The notes under the pieces: generated by a model
What the model was told of the DNA's origin: nothing
The model's input: the letters and a program-made list of their open reading frames with translations, nothing else
The model's database searches: none
Program-made: the position numbers and the translations under genes
DNA from: Actinomycetales bacterium
Lineage (GTDB): Bacteria; Actinomycetota; Actinomycetes; Mycobacteriales; Micromonosporaceae
Direction of reading: 5' to 3'
Length of the DNA stretch: 64,000 nucleotides
Assembly (NCBI GenBank): GCA_002919305.1
Contig: PKFB01000064.1
Location: forward strand, 1-64,000
Shown here: piece after piece, positions 17,179 through 26,042 of the stretch
How the letters are laid out: every line of letters starts with the position of its first letter
Position numbering within the stretch: the stretch's first letter is position 1

Positions 17179-18785
17179 GTGCCGAGACCTCGAACCCCGA
17201 CATCCGTCCCGCCGGTGGGACCGACGATCGGCGTCCAATCCGACGGGCGTTGATCAGCGTCTACGACAAAACCGGCCTGGTTGAGCTGGCCCGTGCCTTG
17301 GGCGATGCCCAGGTCGAGATCGTCTCCACCGGCAGCACCGCTGCCACCATCGAGGCGGCGGGGGTGCCGGTCACCCGGGTGGAGGAACTCACGGGGTTCC
17401 CGGAGTGCCTGGATGGGCGGGTCAAGACCCTGCACCCCCGGGTACACGCCGGGCTGCTGGCCGACCGGCGTCGCCCCGAGCACGTCGCCCAGCTGGCGGA
17501 GCTGGAGGTAGCTCCGTTCGATCTACTGATCTCCAACCTGTACCCGTTCAGCCAGACCGTGAGCTCCGGGGCGGGGTTCGAGGAGTGCGTGGAGCAGATC
17601 GATATCGGTGGCCCCGCCATGGTGCGGGCGGCGGCCAAGAACCACGCCAACGTGGCGGTGGTCGTCGACCCCGCCGCCTACCCCGAGGTGGTGGCGGCGT
17701 TGGCCGAGGGTGGCTTCACCGCCCAGCAGCGGCGTCAGTTGGCGGCCCGGGCATTCGCGCACACCGCGGCCTATGACGCCGCGGTGGCCTCGTGGTGGGC
17801 CGAACAGGTGGCCTCGGAGACCGAGACGGATAGCGCCTCGTGGCCGGCGTACCGGGGCTTTGGATTGAACCTGGTCGGGGTGCTGCGGTACGGGGAGAAC
17901 CCCCACCAGCAGGCCGCGCTCTACCGGGAGGTGGGCGCGCCGGCCGGTCTGGCGCAGGCCGAACAGCTGCACGGCAAGCCGATGTCGTACAACAACTACG
18001 TCGACGCGGATGCCGCGTGGCGGGCCGCCAACGACTTCAGCGAGCCCTGCGTCGCGATCATCAAGCACGCCAACCCATGCGGTATCGCGATCGCCGCGGA
18101 CGTCGCGGAGGCGCACCGTAAGGCCAACGCCTGCGACCCGGTCTCTGCCTTCGGCGGCGTGATCGCCGTGAACCGGACCGTCACCGCGCAGCTGGCGCGG
18201 CAGGTCTCCGAGATCTTCACCGAGGTGATCGTCGCACCGGACTACGAGGACGAGGCGGTGGAGATCCTGCAGGGCAAGAAGAATCTGCGGATCCTGCGGG
18301 CACCCGCCTGGCAGCCACCCGCGGTGGAGCTGCGTCAGGTGTCCGGTGGGGTGCTGCTGCAGCGCCCTGACCGCATCGACGCCCTAGGGGACGACCCGGA
18401 GGCGTGGCGGTTGGTCTCCGGTGAGGCCGCCGACCCGGCGACCCTGGCGGACTTGGCGTTCGCCTGGCGTGCGGTGCGGGCAGTGAAGTCCAACGCGATT
18501 CTGTTGGCCCGTGACGGCGCCACCGTGGGCGTCGGGATGGGGCAGGTCAACCGGGTCGACTCGGCCCGACTGGCGGTCACCCGGGCCGGGGACCGGGCCA
18601 GCGGGGCGGTGGCGGCCTCCGACGCCTTCTTCCCGTTCCCGGACGGCCTGGAGGTCCTCATCCAGGCAGGGGTACGCGCGGTCGTGCAGCCTGGGGGATC
18701 GGTGCGGGACGAGGAAGTGATCGCGACCGCGAAGGCCGCGGGTGTGACGATGTACCTCACCGGTACCCGTCACTTCTTCCACTGA
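17175..18785 (+). CDS. purH: Bifunctional AICAR transformylase / IMP cyclohydrolase
   Basis: 536 aa. It carries out the last two steps to IMP. The N-terminal MGS-like cyclohydrolase domain begins [20 protein letters not shown] and contains [15 protein letters not shown]. The AICARFT domain has the [11 protein letters not shown] and KHANPCG motifs (K297, H298 catalytic), and the enzyme ends in TGTRHFFH as usual. The start is GTG within the overlapping GTGA of purN, giving normal length. The last 16 nt overlap the convergent ABC ATPase gene. Confidence 0.96.
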
Positions 18786-19906
18786 TCCCAGTCGTGATCC
18801 CGGTCGTGGTACCTGGCGTCCTCACCCTGTGAGGGCGCGTCCTCGACGCTGGTACGCCACCGCGCCTCCTGAGCCGCGCGCACCATGCGCTCGGCGAAGT
18901 GACACGCGCTGATCCGGTTACCTTGCAGGGGGTGCGGGGGCGGCACCTCGCGCGTACACACCGGTTCCGCGTGCGGACAGCGGGGATGGAACGCGCATCC
19001 CGGTGGGATCTGGGCCGGATCCGGGGGTGTCCCCGCGATGGAACGCAGCCGGTGCCCCTTGATGTCCAGGCGGGGGATCGAGTCCAGCAGACCGGCGGTG
19101 TAGGGATGGGCCGGGGTGGTGTACAGGTCCTCCACGTCGGCCCGCTCCACCACGCGCCCGGCGTACATCACCACGACCCGGTCGGCGATGTCGGCGACCA
19201 CACCCAGGTCGTGGGTGATGAGGATCAGCGCCATGTTCAGCTCGCGCCGCAGTTCCTGCAGCAGATCCATGATCTGCGCCTGCACTGTCACGTCGAGGGC
19301 GGTGGTGGGCTCGTCGGCGATCAGGATCGCCGGGTTCAGCGCCAAGGCCATGGCGATCATGACGCGTTGCCGCATCCCCCCGGAGAACTGGTGCGGGTAC
19401 TCGTTCACCCGTTGCCGCGCCGCAGGGATCTTGACCAGATCCATCAGCTCTATGGCGCGTTGGTGCGCCTCATGGCGACTCATTCCCAGGCGTACCCGGA
19501 GCGTCTCGGCGATCTGCCAGCCCACCGGGAAGACCGGGTTGAGCGCCGACAACGCGTCCTGGAAAACCATCGCGATCTCTCGGCCCCGGATCTGGCGGCG
19601 TTGCGTGTCCGAGGCTTTCAACAGGTCGTTTCCCCGGTACCGGATCTCCCCTTTGACCAGGTACGCCGGAGGCGTGTCCAGAAGGCCCATGATCGCCTGA
19701 GCCGTTACGCTTTTGCCGGAGCCTGATTCGCCGAGGACCGCTAAGGCTTCGCCGGCGTTGACGTCGTAACTGACTCCGTTGAGGACCCGCACCCGACCGT
19801 TACGGGTCATGAACTCCAGATGGAGGTCATCCACCTCAAGCAGGGGGCCGTTCCAGTCGTCATGGAATCGGCGTGGTTGATGGCTGTCGAGGGTTTGGAT
19901 ACCCAT
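18770..19906 (-). CDS. Orphan peptide ABC transporter ATP-binding protein, DppD type
   Basis: About 378 aa from ATG 19904-19906 (411 aa if the ATG at 20008 is used; the extra N-terminus looks non-coding in composition). A complete ABC domain: [53 protein letters not shown], plus the C-terminal [10 protein letters not shown]...C...C peptide-importer motif. The block [16 protein letters not shown] is identical to that in the dppD-like gene at 5.2 kb. No permease, receptor or DppF partner is adjacent. Either it serves a transporter elsewhere or it substitutes for the other DppD. It has an extra acidic, His/Asp-rich C-terminal tail of about 30 residues. Confidence 0.9.
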   Translation of the reverse strand: MGIQTLDSHQPRRFHDDWNGPLLEVDDLHLEFMTRNGRVRVLNGVSYDVNAGEALAVLGESGSGKSVTAQAIMGLLDTPPAYLVKGEIRYRGNDLLKASDTQRRQIRGREIAMVFQDALSALNPVFPVGWQIAETLRVRLGMSRHEAHQRAIELMDLVKIPAARQRVNEYPHQFSGGMRQRVMIAMALALNPAILIADEPTTALDVTVQAQIMDLLQELRRELNMALILITHDLGVVADIADRVVVMYAGRVVERADVEDLYTTPAHPYTAGLLDSIPRLDIKGHRLRSIAGTPPDPAQIPPGCAFHPRCPHAEPVCTREVPPPHPLQGNRISACHFAERMVRAAQEARWRTSVEDAPSQGEDARYHDRDHDWDQWKK

Positions 19907-20000
19907 GGCCGCACGGTAGTCGCTTTCGCCATGATCGGTGATCGCGCGAACAGGCACCTTATGAGGTGCGAGTGACCCGTTCCCTAAATCGGATTTCTTG

Positions 20001-20046
20001 TTGATCATGAATTCTTTGGGGCGTCGTGTGGCGATTCCATGATCAA
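20001..20046. promoter_or_regulatory. Inverted repeat in the divergent promoter region of the orphan ATPase and antiporter
   Basis: TTGATCATG (20001-20009) is perfectly inverted as CATGATCAA (20038-20046), 28 nt apart. On the minus strand TAGATT (20050-20045) could be a -10 box for the ATPase. The arms could be operator half-sites; no regulator is assigned. Confidence 0.35.
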
Positions 20047-20075
20047 TCTAACGGGGCAGATCACGTAAACCCGTC

Positions 20076-20081
20076 TAAGCT
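20076..20081 (+). promoter_or_regulatory. Likely -10 box of the antiporter gene (TAAGCT), leaderless start
   Basis: TAAGCT (TAnnnT) ends 6 nt before the GTG start at 20088, and there is no ribosome-binding site. This is the spacing expected for a leaderless actinobacterial mRNA. Confidence 0.55.
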
Positions 20082-20087
20082 CGCGGT

Positions 20088-21659
20088 GTGGCTGAGATAG
20101 TGATCATCGTTGGACTGGTCGCGACCGTCACGGCTGTCTCAGCCATGGCCCGGCGGCTAGGGATCCTGGCCCCCATCCTGCTGGTGTTGGTCGGGATCGT
20201 GGCCTCGTACATCCCGGGCGTACCCAGTATCCAGCTGCACCCTGACCTGGTCCTGATGGGCTTTCTGCCGTTGCTGCTCTACGCGGCCGCCATCGAAACG
20301 TCGGTGCCGGCGTTCCGGTTGGAACTGCGCGCCATCCTGCTGCTGTCGGTCGGGCTGGTGCTGGTGACGGCGATCTGCGTGGGGGTGATCCTGCATGAGG
20401 TGGTTCCAGGCTTGCCCCTGTCAGCCGCGTTCGCGCTCGGCGCGGTGGTCGCCCCACCCGACGCGGTGGCGGCCACCGCGATCGCCCGACGCGTCGGGCT
20501 TCCCCGACGCATGGTGACCATCCTTGAGGGAGAAAGCCTGGTCAATGACGCCACGGCCCTGGTGACCCTACGCGTGGCGGTGGCCGCGGCGTTAGGCGAG
20601 ACGGTGACGGCGACCGAGATCGCGTTCGATGCCCTGCTCGCTGTGGTCGGAGGGATCGGTATCGGGCTCGTCGTGGCCTGGGGGGTTGCCCAGATGCATC
20701 GACGGATTACCGATCCGCTGATAGGCAACGCCGTGTCCTTATTGACCCCGTTCGTGGCGTATCTGCCGGCGGAGTTGATCGACTCCTCCGGAGTGGTCGC
20801 CGTGGTGGTGTGTGGGCTGTATCTGGGGCATCACTGGTCGTCGTTGACCTCTGCCACCTCCCGGCTGCAGATGAGCGCAGTGTGGCAGATGACCCGTTTC
20901 CTGCTGGAGGGTGTGGTCTTCCTGCTGGTCGGGCTGCAGCTTCGGGAGATCATCAGCAACCTGACGATCCCCACGTCGACGTTGATCTCCGCCACCGCGG
21001 CCGTGGTGGGGACCGTTCTGGTGGTGCGGTTCGTCGTGGTCTATTCAGCGACCTATCTGATGCGGCTGGTGCCGTGGAAGCAGGACTCGGTGCCTCCCCT
21101 CAGCATCCCCACGGTGATCGGCTGGGCCGGGATGCGGGGTGTGGTCACACTCGCCGCGGCGTTCACGCTGCCGGTCGCCGAGGCCGACGGACCGTTCCCC
21201 TACCGCTCCCTGCTGATTTGGCTCGCCTTCGCGGTCATCGCCGCGACCCTGGTGCTCCAGGGCAGCACCCTGCCCACCGTGATCCGGTGGGCGAAGGTTC
21301 CACCCGATGATCCGCGGCAGGATGCCCTCGCCGAGGCGGTGATCCAACACGAGGCCAGACAGGCCGCGCTCCTCCGCTTGGACGAGGTGGCCGGCGATGC
21401 TCCGACGGTGGTGGTCGAGCAGCTGCGTCAGGCGGTGGAGAAGCAGGCCAACCATGCGTGGGAACGATTAGGTCGGCCCAGACAGGAAAACCCTTCCAAC
21501 GCCTACCGGCGACTGCGTCGGGAAATGCTGCAGGCCGAGCGGGAGGTGTTCCTGCGAGCCCATGCGCAGGGGCGGATCCCCGAGAGCGTGCTACATCGGG
21601 TCCAACGGGAGATGGATCTGCGAGAGGCGCTGCTGTACCGAGAAGAGGGGGAGCGGTGA
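20088..21659 (+). CDS. Na+/H+ antiporter, CPA1 family
   Basis: 523 aa. About 12 transmembrane helices fill residues 1-400, with the CPA1 core AVVAPPDAVAATAIARRVGLPRRMVTILEGESLVNDATALV; the acidic pair in this stretch (PPDA and GESLVND) is the ion-binding signature of NhaP/NHE exchangers. A second conserved block is PTVIGWAGMRGVVTLAAAFTLP. The cytoplasmic C-terminal tail (about 120 residues) is helical and charged. It exchanges Na+ (or K+) for H+. The stop overlaps the start of a zinc-finger gene (GTGA), implying coupled synthesis. Confidence 0.92.
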   Translation: MAEIVIIVGLVATVTAVSAMARRLGILAPILLVLVGIVASYIPGVPSIQLHPDLVLMGFLPLLLYAAAIETSVPAFRLELRAILLLSVGLVLVTAICVGVILHEVVPGLPLSAAFALGAVVAPPDAVAATAIARRVGLPRRMVTILEGESLVNDATALVTLRVAVAAALGETVTATEIAFDALLAVVGGIGIGLVVAWGVAQMHRRITDPLIGNAVSLLTPFVAYLPAELIDSSGVVAVVVCGLYLGHHWSSLTSATSRLQMSAVWQMTRFLLEGVVFLLVGLQLREIISNLTIPTSTLISATAAVVGTVLVVRFVVVYSATYLMRLVPWKQDSVPPLSIPTVIGWAGMRGVVTLAAAFTLPVAEADGPFPYRSLLIWLAFAVIAATLVLQGSTLPTVIRWAKVPPDDPRQDALAEAVIQHEARQAALLRLDEVAGDAPTVVVEQLRQAVEKQANHAWERLGRPRQENPSNAYRRLRREMLQAEREVFLRAHAQGRIPESVLHRVQREMDLREALLYREEGER

Positions 21660-21928
21660 ACAGCTGCGAGCACTTACAAAACGCGGTTGATCCGGATCCA
21701 ACCGCCGAGGCCGGCCCCGACGACGGTTGCCCCGACTGTTTGGCGCAGGGATTTCACGGCTGGGTGCATCTGCGGATATGTCTCAGCTGCGGATACATCG
21801 GATGCTGCGACTCTTCGCCCTACCGGCACGCCACCCGGCACTTTGAGGGCACCAGCCATCCGGTGATGCGTTCCTACGAGCCGGGTGAGCGGTGGCGGTG
21901 GTGTTTCGTGGATCAGCGGATCGGCTAG
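21656..21928 (+). CDS. UBP-type zinc finger protein (90 aa)
   Basis: A compact ZnF-UBP domain (PF02148-like): CEH at 4-6, C25xxC28, C42xxC45, C50/C51 and the His set H58, H62, H68, with W36 and the final WCFVD strand. In eukaryotes this fold binds ubiquitin C-termini; in actinobacteria it is found as small proteins or fused to the tail of Na+/H+ antiporters, and its role there is unknown. The GTG start lies in a 4-nt overlap with the antiporter stop, so a regulatory or accessory role for the exchanger is the natural inference. Confidence 0.85.
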   Translation: MNSCEHLQNAVDPDPTAEAGPDDGCPDCLAQGFHGWVHLRICLSCGYIGCCDSSPYRHATRHFEGTSHPVMRSYEPGERWRWCFVDQRIG

Positions 21929-22013
21929 TGACCTGGATGACTGACGATGTCACAGTACAGGCGTACTGATATGGTGCGGTGAAGCTCTGTCCTCATCCCG
22001 GGGAGCGATCCGA

Positions 22014-22994
22014 ATGAGTACCGCTTCTTCATCTCACAGCACCGTGGCCAACAAGGTCACCGTCGTCGGCGCGGGTTTCTACGGGTCCACCACGGCCCTG
22101 CGTTTGGCGGAGTACAACATCTTCGACACGGTGGTGCTCACCGACATTGTCGAGGGCAAGCCCGAAGGGCTGGCGCTCGACATGAGCCAGTCCCGTGCTA
22201 TCGAGGGCTTCGAGACAAAGATCATCGGAAAGACCACCGGCCCGAACGGCGAGGGCTACGAGGTCATCGAAGGATCGAAGATCGTCATCATCACCGCCGG
22301 GCTGCCCCGCAAACCGGGCATGAGCCGGATGGACCTGCTGGAGGTCAACGCCAAGATCGTCCGGCAGGTGAGTGAGAACGTCGCCCGGTATGCCCCCGAC
22401 GCGGTGGTCATCGTGGTGTCCAACCCGCTGGATGAGATGACCGCGTTGGCCCAGATCGCCACCGGTTTCCCGCGGGAGCGGGTGATAGGGCAGGCCGGTG
22501 TCCTGGACACCGCCCGCTTCACCACGTTCGTGGCCGATGAGCTGGGTGTGCCGGTGGCGTCCGTGAAGACGCTGACGCTGGGGTCACACGGGGACACCAT
22601 GGTGCCCGTGCCGTCGCAGTGCACGGTCAACGGCAAGCCGCTGAGCGAACTGCTGCCAGCCGACCGGATCGAGGCGCTGGTGGAACGGACCCGCAACGGT
22701 GGCGCCGAGATCGTGGGGCTGCTGAAGACCGGGTCGGCCTACTACGCGCCGTCCGCGGCGGCGGCCCGGATGGCCCGCGCGGTCGCCGAGGACTCCGGAG
22801 CGGTGATGCCGGTCTGCACCTGGGTGGACGGCCAGTACGGGATCTCCGGCGTCTACCTGGGTGTGATGGCTGAACTGGGTGCTCAGGGCGTACGGCGGGT
22901 GGTCGAGGTCGATCTCACCGACAGCGAGCTGGAATCCCTGCGGAAGGCCGCGGAAGCGGTCCGAGCCAAGCAGGCCGACGTGGCGAACCTCTAA
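22014..22994 (+). CDS. mdh: Malate dehydrogenase, LDH-like (NAD-dependent)
   Basis: 326 aa. N-terminal NAD-binding VTVVGAGFYGSTTALRLAE with an acidic residue after beta-2 (LTDIVEGKPEGLALDM) for NAD preference. The substrate loop is GLPRKPGMSR, where the first Arg (Gln in lactate dehydrogenases) marks malate/oxaloacetate specificity. The GQAGVLDTARF and GSHGDTMVPVPS motifs supply the catalytic Asp and His. This is the LDH-like (type III) MDH, not the AAGQIGYALLFRIASG type usual in Streptomyces and mycobacteria. GGGGAG precedes ATG. A TATGGT box lies about 40 nt upstream. Confidence 0.93.
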   Translation: MSTASSSHSTVANKVTVVGAGFYGSTTALRLAEYNIFDTVVLTDIVEGKPEGLALDMSQSRAIEGFETKIIGKTTGPNGEGYEVIEGSKIVIITAGLPRKPGMSRMDLLEVNAKIVRQVSENVARYAPDAVVIVVSNPLDEMTALAQIATGFPRERVIGQAGVLDTARFTTFVADELGVPVASVKTLTLGSHGDTMVPVPSQCTVNGKPLSELLPADRIEALVERTRNGGAEIVGLLKTGSAYYAPSAAAARMARAVAEDSGAVMPVCTWVDGQYGISGVYLGVMAELGAQGVRRVVEVDLTDSELESLRKAAEAVRAKQADVANL

Positions 22995-23059
22995 AGCTCT
23001 CTCAAGCGTCTCTGAAGCGCCGAGCCACGAACCCGGCCGATCGTTCCAGGCCTTGGTGA

Positions 23060-23120
23060 GGGTCTCCTGGCGACGATGCTGACAGATCTCCTGACAGATC
23101 TCATCGTCGCCAGGGGACCC
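23060..23120. terminator. 19-bp hairpin enclosing an exact tandem 12-mer
   Basis: CCTGGCGACGATG (23066-23078) pairs with CATCGTCGCCAGG (23102-23114); with a G.T pair the stem extends to 19 bp (23060-23120). The loop is made of two exact copies of CTGACAGATCTC (23079-23090 and 23091-23102). It lies between mdh and the reductase, 65 nt after the mdh stop. It may be a terminator of mdh or an operator/RNA element for the reductase; no T-run. Confidence 0.8.
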
Positions 23121-23153
23121 ATACGGTGGGCATCGGCGCGTTCTGAGGACGGC

Positions 23154-23837
23154 ATGATCGAACGGCCGTACGTGCTCCTCAGCTGTGCCGTGTCCATCGA
23201 TGGATACATCGATGACACCGGCCCGGAGCGGCTGCTGTTGTCAAATTCGGAGGACCTCGACCGAGTCGACGAGGTCCGCGCCGAGGTCGATGCGATCCTG
23301 ATCGGCGCCACCACGGTACGCAGGGACAACCCCCGCCTGATCGTCAACTCGGAACAGCGTCGAGCCCGACGCGTGGCGTACGGGCTGCCGCCGTACCCGC
23401 TCAAGGTGACGTTGACCGCCTCCGGGGACCTGGACCGCGAGCTCCGGTTCTGGCATAGCGGTGGAGAGAAGATCGTCTATTGCCCGGACCCGGTGGTGCC
23501 GAAGGTACGCGGGATCCTCGGCGATCTCGCCACGGTCGTCGGCACCGGGCCGACCGTGGGGTTTCCCGCGTTGCTGAATGATCTGAAGGCGCGTGGGGTC
23601 CGGCGCCTTATGGTGGAGGGCGGCGGCAGCGTCCACACTCAATTGCTCACACAAGGGCTGGTGGATGAGATCCACCTCGCCATCGCGCCGATCTTCGTAG
23701 GTGACTCGGCGGCTCCCCGATTCGTCACCGATGGGAGTTTCCCGGGCGGCCCCAGGCGCCGCCTGTCGGTCGCCGAGGTCCGCCAGATCGGCGATATGGT
23801 GCTGATCCGCTATCTGCTCGGATCAGACCGCGGGTGA
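23154..23837 (+). CDS. RibD C-terminal domain-type reductase (dihydrofolate-reductase fold)
   Basis: 227 aa. It begins RPYVLLSCAVSIDGYIDDTG and includes DAILIGATTVRRDNPRLIV, the NADPH-binding VRRLMVEGGGSVHTQLL and VDEIHLAIAPIFVG, the pattern of the pyrimidine reductase half of RibD. There is no deaminase domain, so it is a stand-alone reductase. It could act in riboflavin synthesis or on another pyrimidine/pterin-like substrate; no riboflavin genes are nearby. ATG 23154 is preceded by GAGGA; the open frame reaching 23076 runs through the upstream hairpin and is less likely. Confidence 0.87.
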   Translation: MIERPYVLLSCAVSIDGYIDDTGPERLLLSNSEDLDRVDEVRAEVDAILIGATTVRRDNPRLIVNSEQRRARRVAYGLPPYPLKVTLTASGDLDRELRFWHSGGEKIVYCPDPVVPKVRGILGDLATVVGTGPTVGFPALLNDLKARGVRRLMVEGGGSVHTQLLTQGLVDEIHLAIAPIFVGDSAAPRFVTDGSFPGGPRRRLSVAEVRQIGDMVLIRYLLGSDRG

Positions 23838-23996
23838 GGCGGTCCGGCGCGGTCGGGACACCGCGGCCGCGTACCCCTCAATGGCCTTACTAAGGCTCCC
23901 TTGCTCCTTTGCTGATGCCCCCTGGCCGGGGCAAAGCCTATGGCCGGTGTGTGACGAACCGGCCAGCGCTGGAACACCCGATGGGGCGCTGTCAGG

Positions 23997-24050
23997 AGAC
24001 CCGCACCGCGGGCTGCCCTTTCGGCGGGGCAGGCCACACGGTGCGGGTCT
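23997..24050. terminator. Bidirectional terminator between the reductase and PhoD genes
   Basis: AGACCCGCACCG (23997-24008) pairs with CGGTGCGGGTCT (24039-24050); inside it CTGCCC (24013-24018) pairs with GGGCAG (24027-24032). It ends 11 nt before the phoD stop, in a convergent gap. Confidence 0.75.
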
Positions 24051-24060
24051 CTGCGCGGGT

Positions 24061-25731
24061 TCAGAATTGAGGCTGGTCGTCGTCGACGTCGTAGCGGGGC
24101 TCACCGGGCGGCCGGGCCCCGAAGGAACGGGCCTGCGACGACGGTTGCTGACTGACCACCGTTACACCGGGACGGTCGGCCTCCACCAGGAATTCCGCGG
24201 CCGTGGCCACCGTGGTGTCGGTCGGTTGCCAGACCGTGCTGACCACCCGCAGGCTGCTGAGCATCCGCTGCGGGGTCACGTCACACACGATGTAGCCGCG
24301 CCGGTTGTCGATGTACTTCCAGTGTGGGCTCTCGGCCATGATCGGGTCGTAGGTGTTGTGGAAGGCGACGGTGTCGGAGTCGCCGCCCGAGGAGATCGAC
24401 GTGCCGGTGATCTCCACGCCTACCACCGGCGAGTGAGGGTCGTCGAAGTCAGGCTTGAGGTCGCTGGCCCAGGTGCAGTGCCGGTCACCGGTGATGACCA
24501 CCGGGTTAGAGGTACGCCCAGAGCCAAAGAACTCCAGCAGGCGCCGCCGCTGAACCCGGTACCCGTCCCAGTTGTCGAAGTCGAAGACCTGTTCCGGGCC
24601 GGCCCGCCGGTCGTTCTGGGCCCACATCACCTGGTTGGCGAGGAAGTTCCAACGCGTACCGGACCGCTCCAGACCCGCCAATAGCCATGCCTCCTGCTCG
24701 TCACCGGTCATGGTGCGCGACGGATCCATGGCCTCCTCAAGGGTGGTGGGCTGATCACTGCGGTACTGCCGGGTGTCCAGGACGTGTACCGTGGCCAGAT
24801 TCCCGAACCGGAGCCGGCGATACAGCTGCATGTCCAACCCAACCGGCATGGACTCCCGCCGTAGCGGCATGTGTTCGTAGTACGCCTGGAAGGCGGCGAT
24901 CCGGCGCGCCCGGAACGCCTCAGGGCTCTGCTGGTCGGGGTCCTGGGGGATCTCGTCGGCCCAGTTGTTGTCGATCTCGTGGTCGTCGAGGGTGACGATC
25001 CACGGGAAGGCGGCGTGGACGGCCTGCAGATTCGGGTCGGTCTTGTACTGAGCGTGTCGGTTGCGGTACTCAACCAGCGTGTACGGTTCACCGGTGCCCT
25101 CGTGCGTACGCACGGTGGTGGTACGCGGGACCGATTCGTAGATGTAATCGCCGAGGAAGGCGACGAAGTCCAAGTCCTCGGCGGCCATGTGGTGGTAGGC
25201 GGTGTAGTAGCCGTCCTGCCAGTTGTGGCAGGAGGCGAACGCGAAGCGCAGCCGGTTAAGGCGAGCGTTGACAGCGGGGGCGGTGCGGGTCCGACCCACC
25301 GGTGAGATCTCCCGTCCGGCTCGGAATCGGTAGTAGTACACCCGGTCGGGGCGCAGCCCGCGGACGTCGACGTGCACGGAGTGGCCGAATCCGGGATGGG
25401 CGGTCGCGACGCCCCGCCGTACGACCCGACGGAAGCGATCATCCTCAGCGACTTCCCACTGGACCGGTACCAGCTGGTTCGGCATCCCGCCGCCGTTCAG
25501 CGGGTCGGGGGCCAGGCGGGTCCACAGGACCACACCGTCGGGCAGCGGATCCCCGGAGGCCACTCCGAGCGTGAACAAGCCCGAAGGTAGGGAGGAGGTG
25601 TTGCCGGGCACCGGGACCGCCCTGCTCACCCCATCGGGGCCGATCAGGACGGGACCGATGGCCATCCCGGCGGTCGCGACGGCGGCCTTAGCGAGAAAAC
25701 GACGACGCGGCTGGGGGTATTCGAACGGCAT
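24061..25731 (-). CDS. phoD: PhoD-family alkaline phosphatase, Tat-exported
   Basis: 556 aa. N-terminal twin-arginine signal (PRRRFLAKAAVATAGMAIGP). A fibronectin-like PhoD_N domain (FTLGVASGDPLPDGVVLWTRLAPDP) precedes the metallophosphatase domain with FASCHNWQDGYYTAY, FVAFLGDYIYE, TLDDHEIDNNW and VVITGDRHCTWASDL, whose Asp/Asn/His residues bind the Ca/Fe site. It should release phosphate from phosphodiesters and monoesters outside the cell. AAGGAGG lies 5 nt before ATG. One ATTCACTGGCG upstream recalls half of a PHO box, but no direct repeat was found. Confidence 0.93.
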   Translation of the reverse strand: MPFEYPQPRRRFLAKAAVATAGMAIGPVLIGPDGVSRAVPVPGNTSSLPSGLFTLGVASGDPLPDGVVLWTRLAPDPLNGGGMPNQLVPVQWEVAEDDRFRRVVRRGVATAHPGFGHSVHVDVRGLRPDRVYYYRFRAGREISPVGRTRTAPAVNARLNRLRFAFASCHNWQDGYYTAYHHMAAEDLDFVAFLGDYIYESVPRTTTVRTHEGTGEPYTLVEYRNRHAQYKTDPNLQAVHAAFPWIVTLDDHEIDNNWADEIPQDPDQQSPEAFRARRIAAFQAYYEHMPLRRESMPVGLDMQLYRRLRFGNLATVHVLDTRQYRSDQPTTLEEAMDPSRTMTGDEQEAWLLAGLERSGTRWNFLANQVMWAQNDRRAGPEQVFDFDNWDGYRVQRRRLLEFFGSGRTSNPVVITGDRHCTWASDLKPDFDDPHSPVVGVEITGTSISSGGDSDTVAFHNTYDPIMAESPHWKYIDNRRGYIVCDVTPQRMLSSLRVVSTVWQPTDTTVATAAEFLVEADRPGVTVVSQQPSSQARSFGARPPGEPRYDVDDDQPQF

Positions 25732-26042
25732 ACGGCCTCCTTAGTGGGGGTATCGCGAGGATCGTGTCCGTACGCCAGTGAATAGAACGAGAAGCCATGG
25801 GAGTCTATGAATTGACCAATAGAAGAATATTTGTGTGTTCATGTGGGGGGCGTGGAGTGAAGAGGCGGGCCAACGACAGGACGTGGCCCGGATGCGGAGT
25901 GGGGCGCGGTAGGCAGGGCGTCGGCCAGGGTGTAGGCAGGGAGGAGGACAACAGCAGGGACGGGTGGCCCGTGTCAGGGCGGGCTTGAGGTTAGCGTTAC
26001 GCTCGTACTGCTAGACACAATCCCGAGAGGAGAGCCCGGCCG
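25732..26042. other. Divergent promoter region of phoD and icd
   Basis: 311 bp. The phoD side is AT-rich (AATATTCTTCTATTGG on the minus strand) and likely holds its promoter. The icd side is G-rich with repeated GGCAGGG/GGCCAGGG tracts. A 63-residue open frame at 25797-25988 has no homology or ribosome-binding site and is left out. Confidence 0.4.

Noticed and set aside
25740-25830. PHO box upstream of phoD
   Set aside because: One ATTCACTGGCG resembles a single unit; the required direct repeats at 11-nt spacing are absent.
25797-25988. Small 63-aa open frame between phoD and icd
   Set aside because: No ribosome-binding site, Gly/Arg-rich low-complexity product, no resemblance to known proteins, and it lies in the divergent promoter region.
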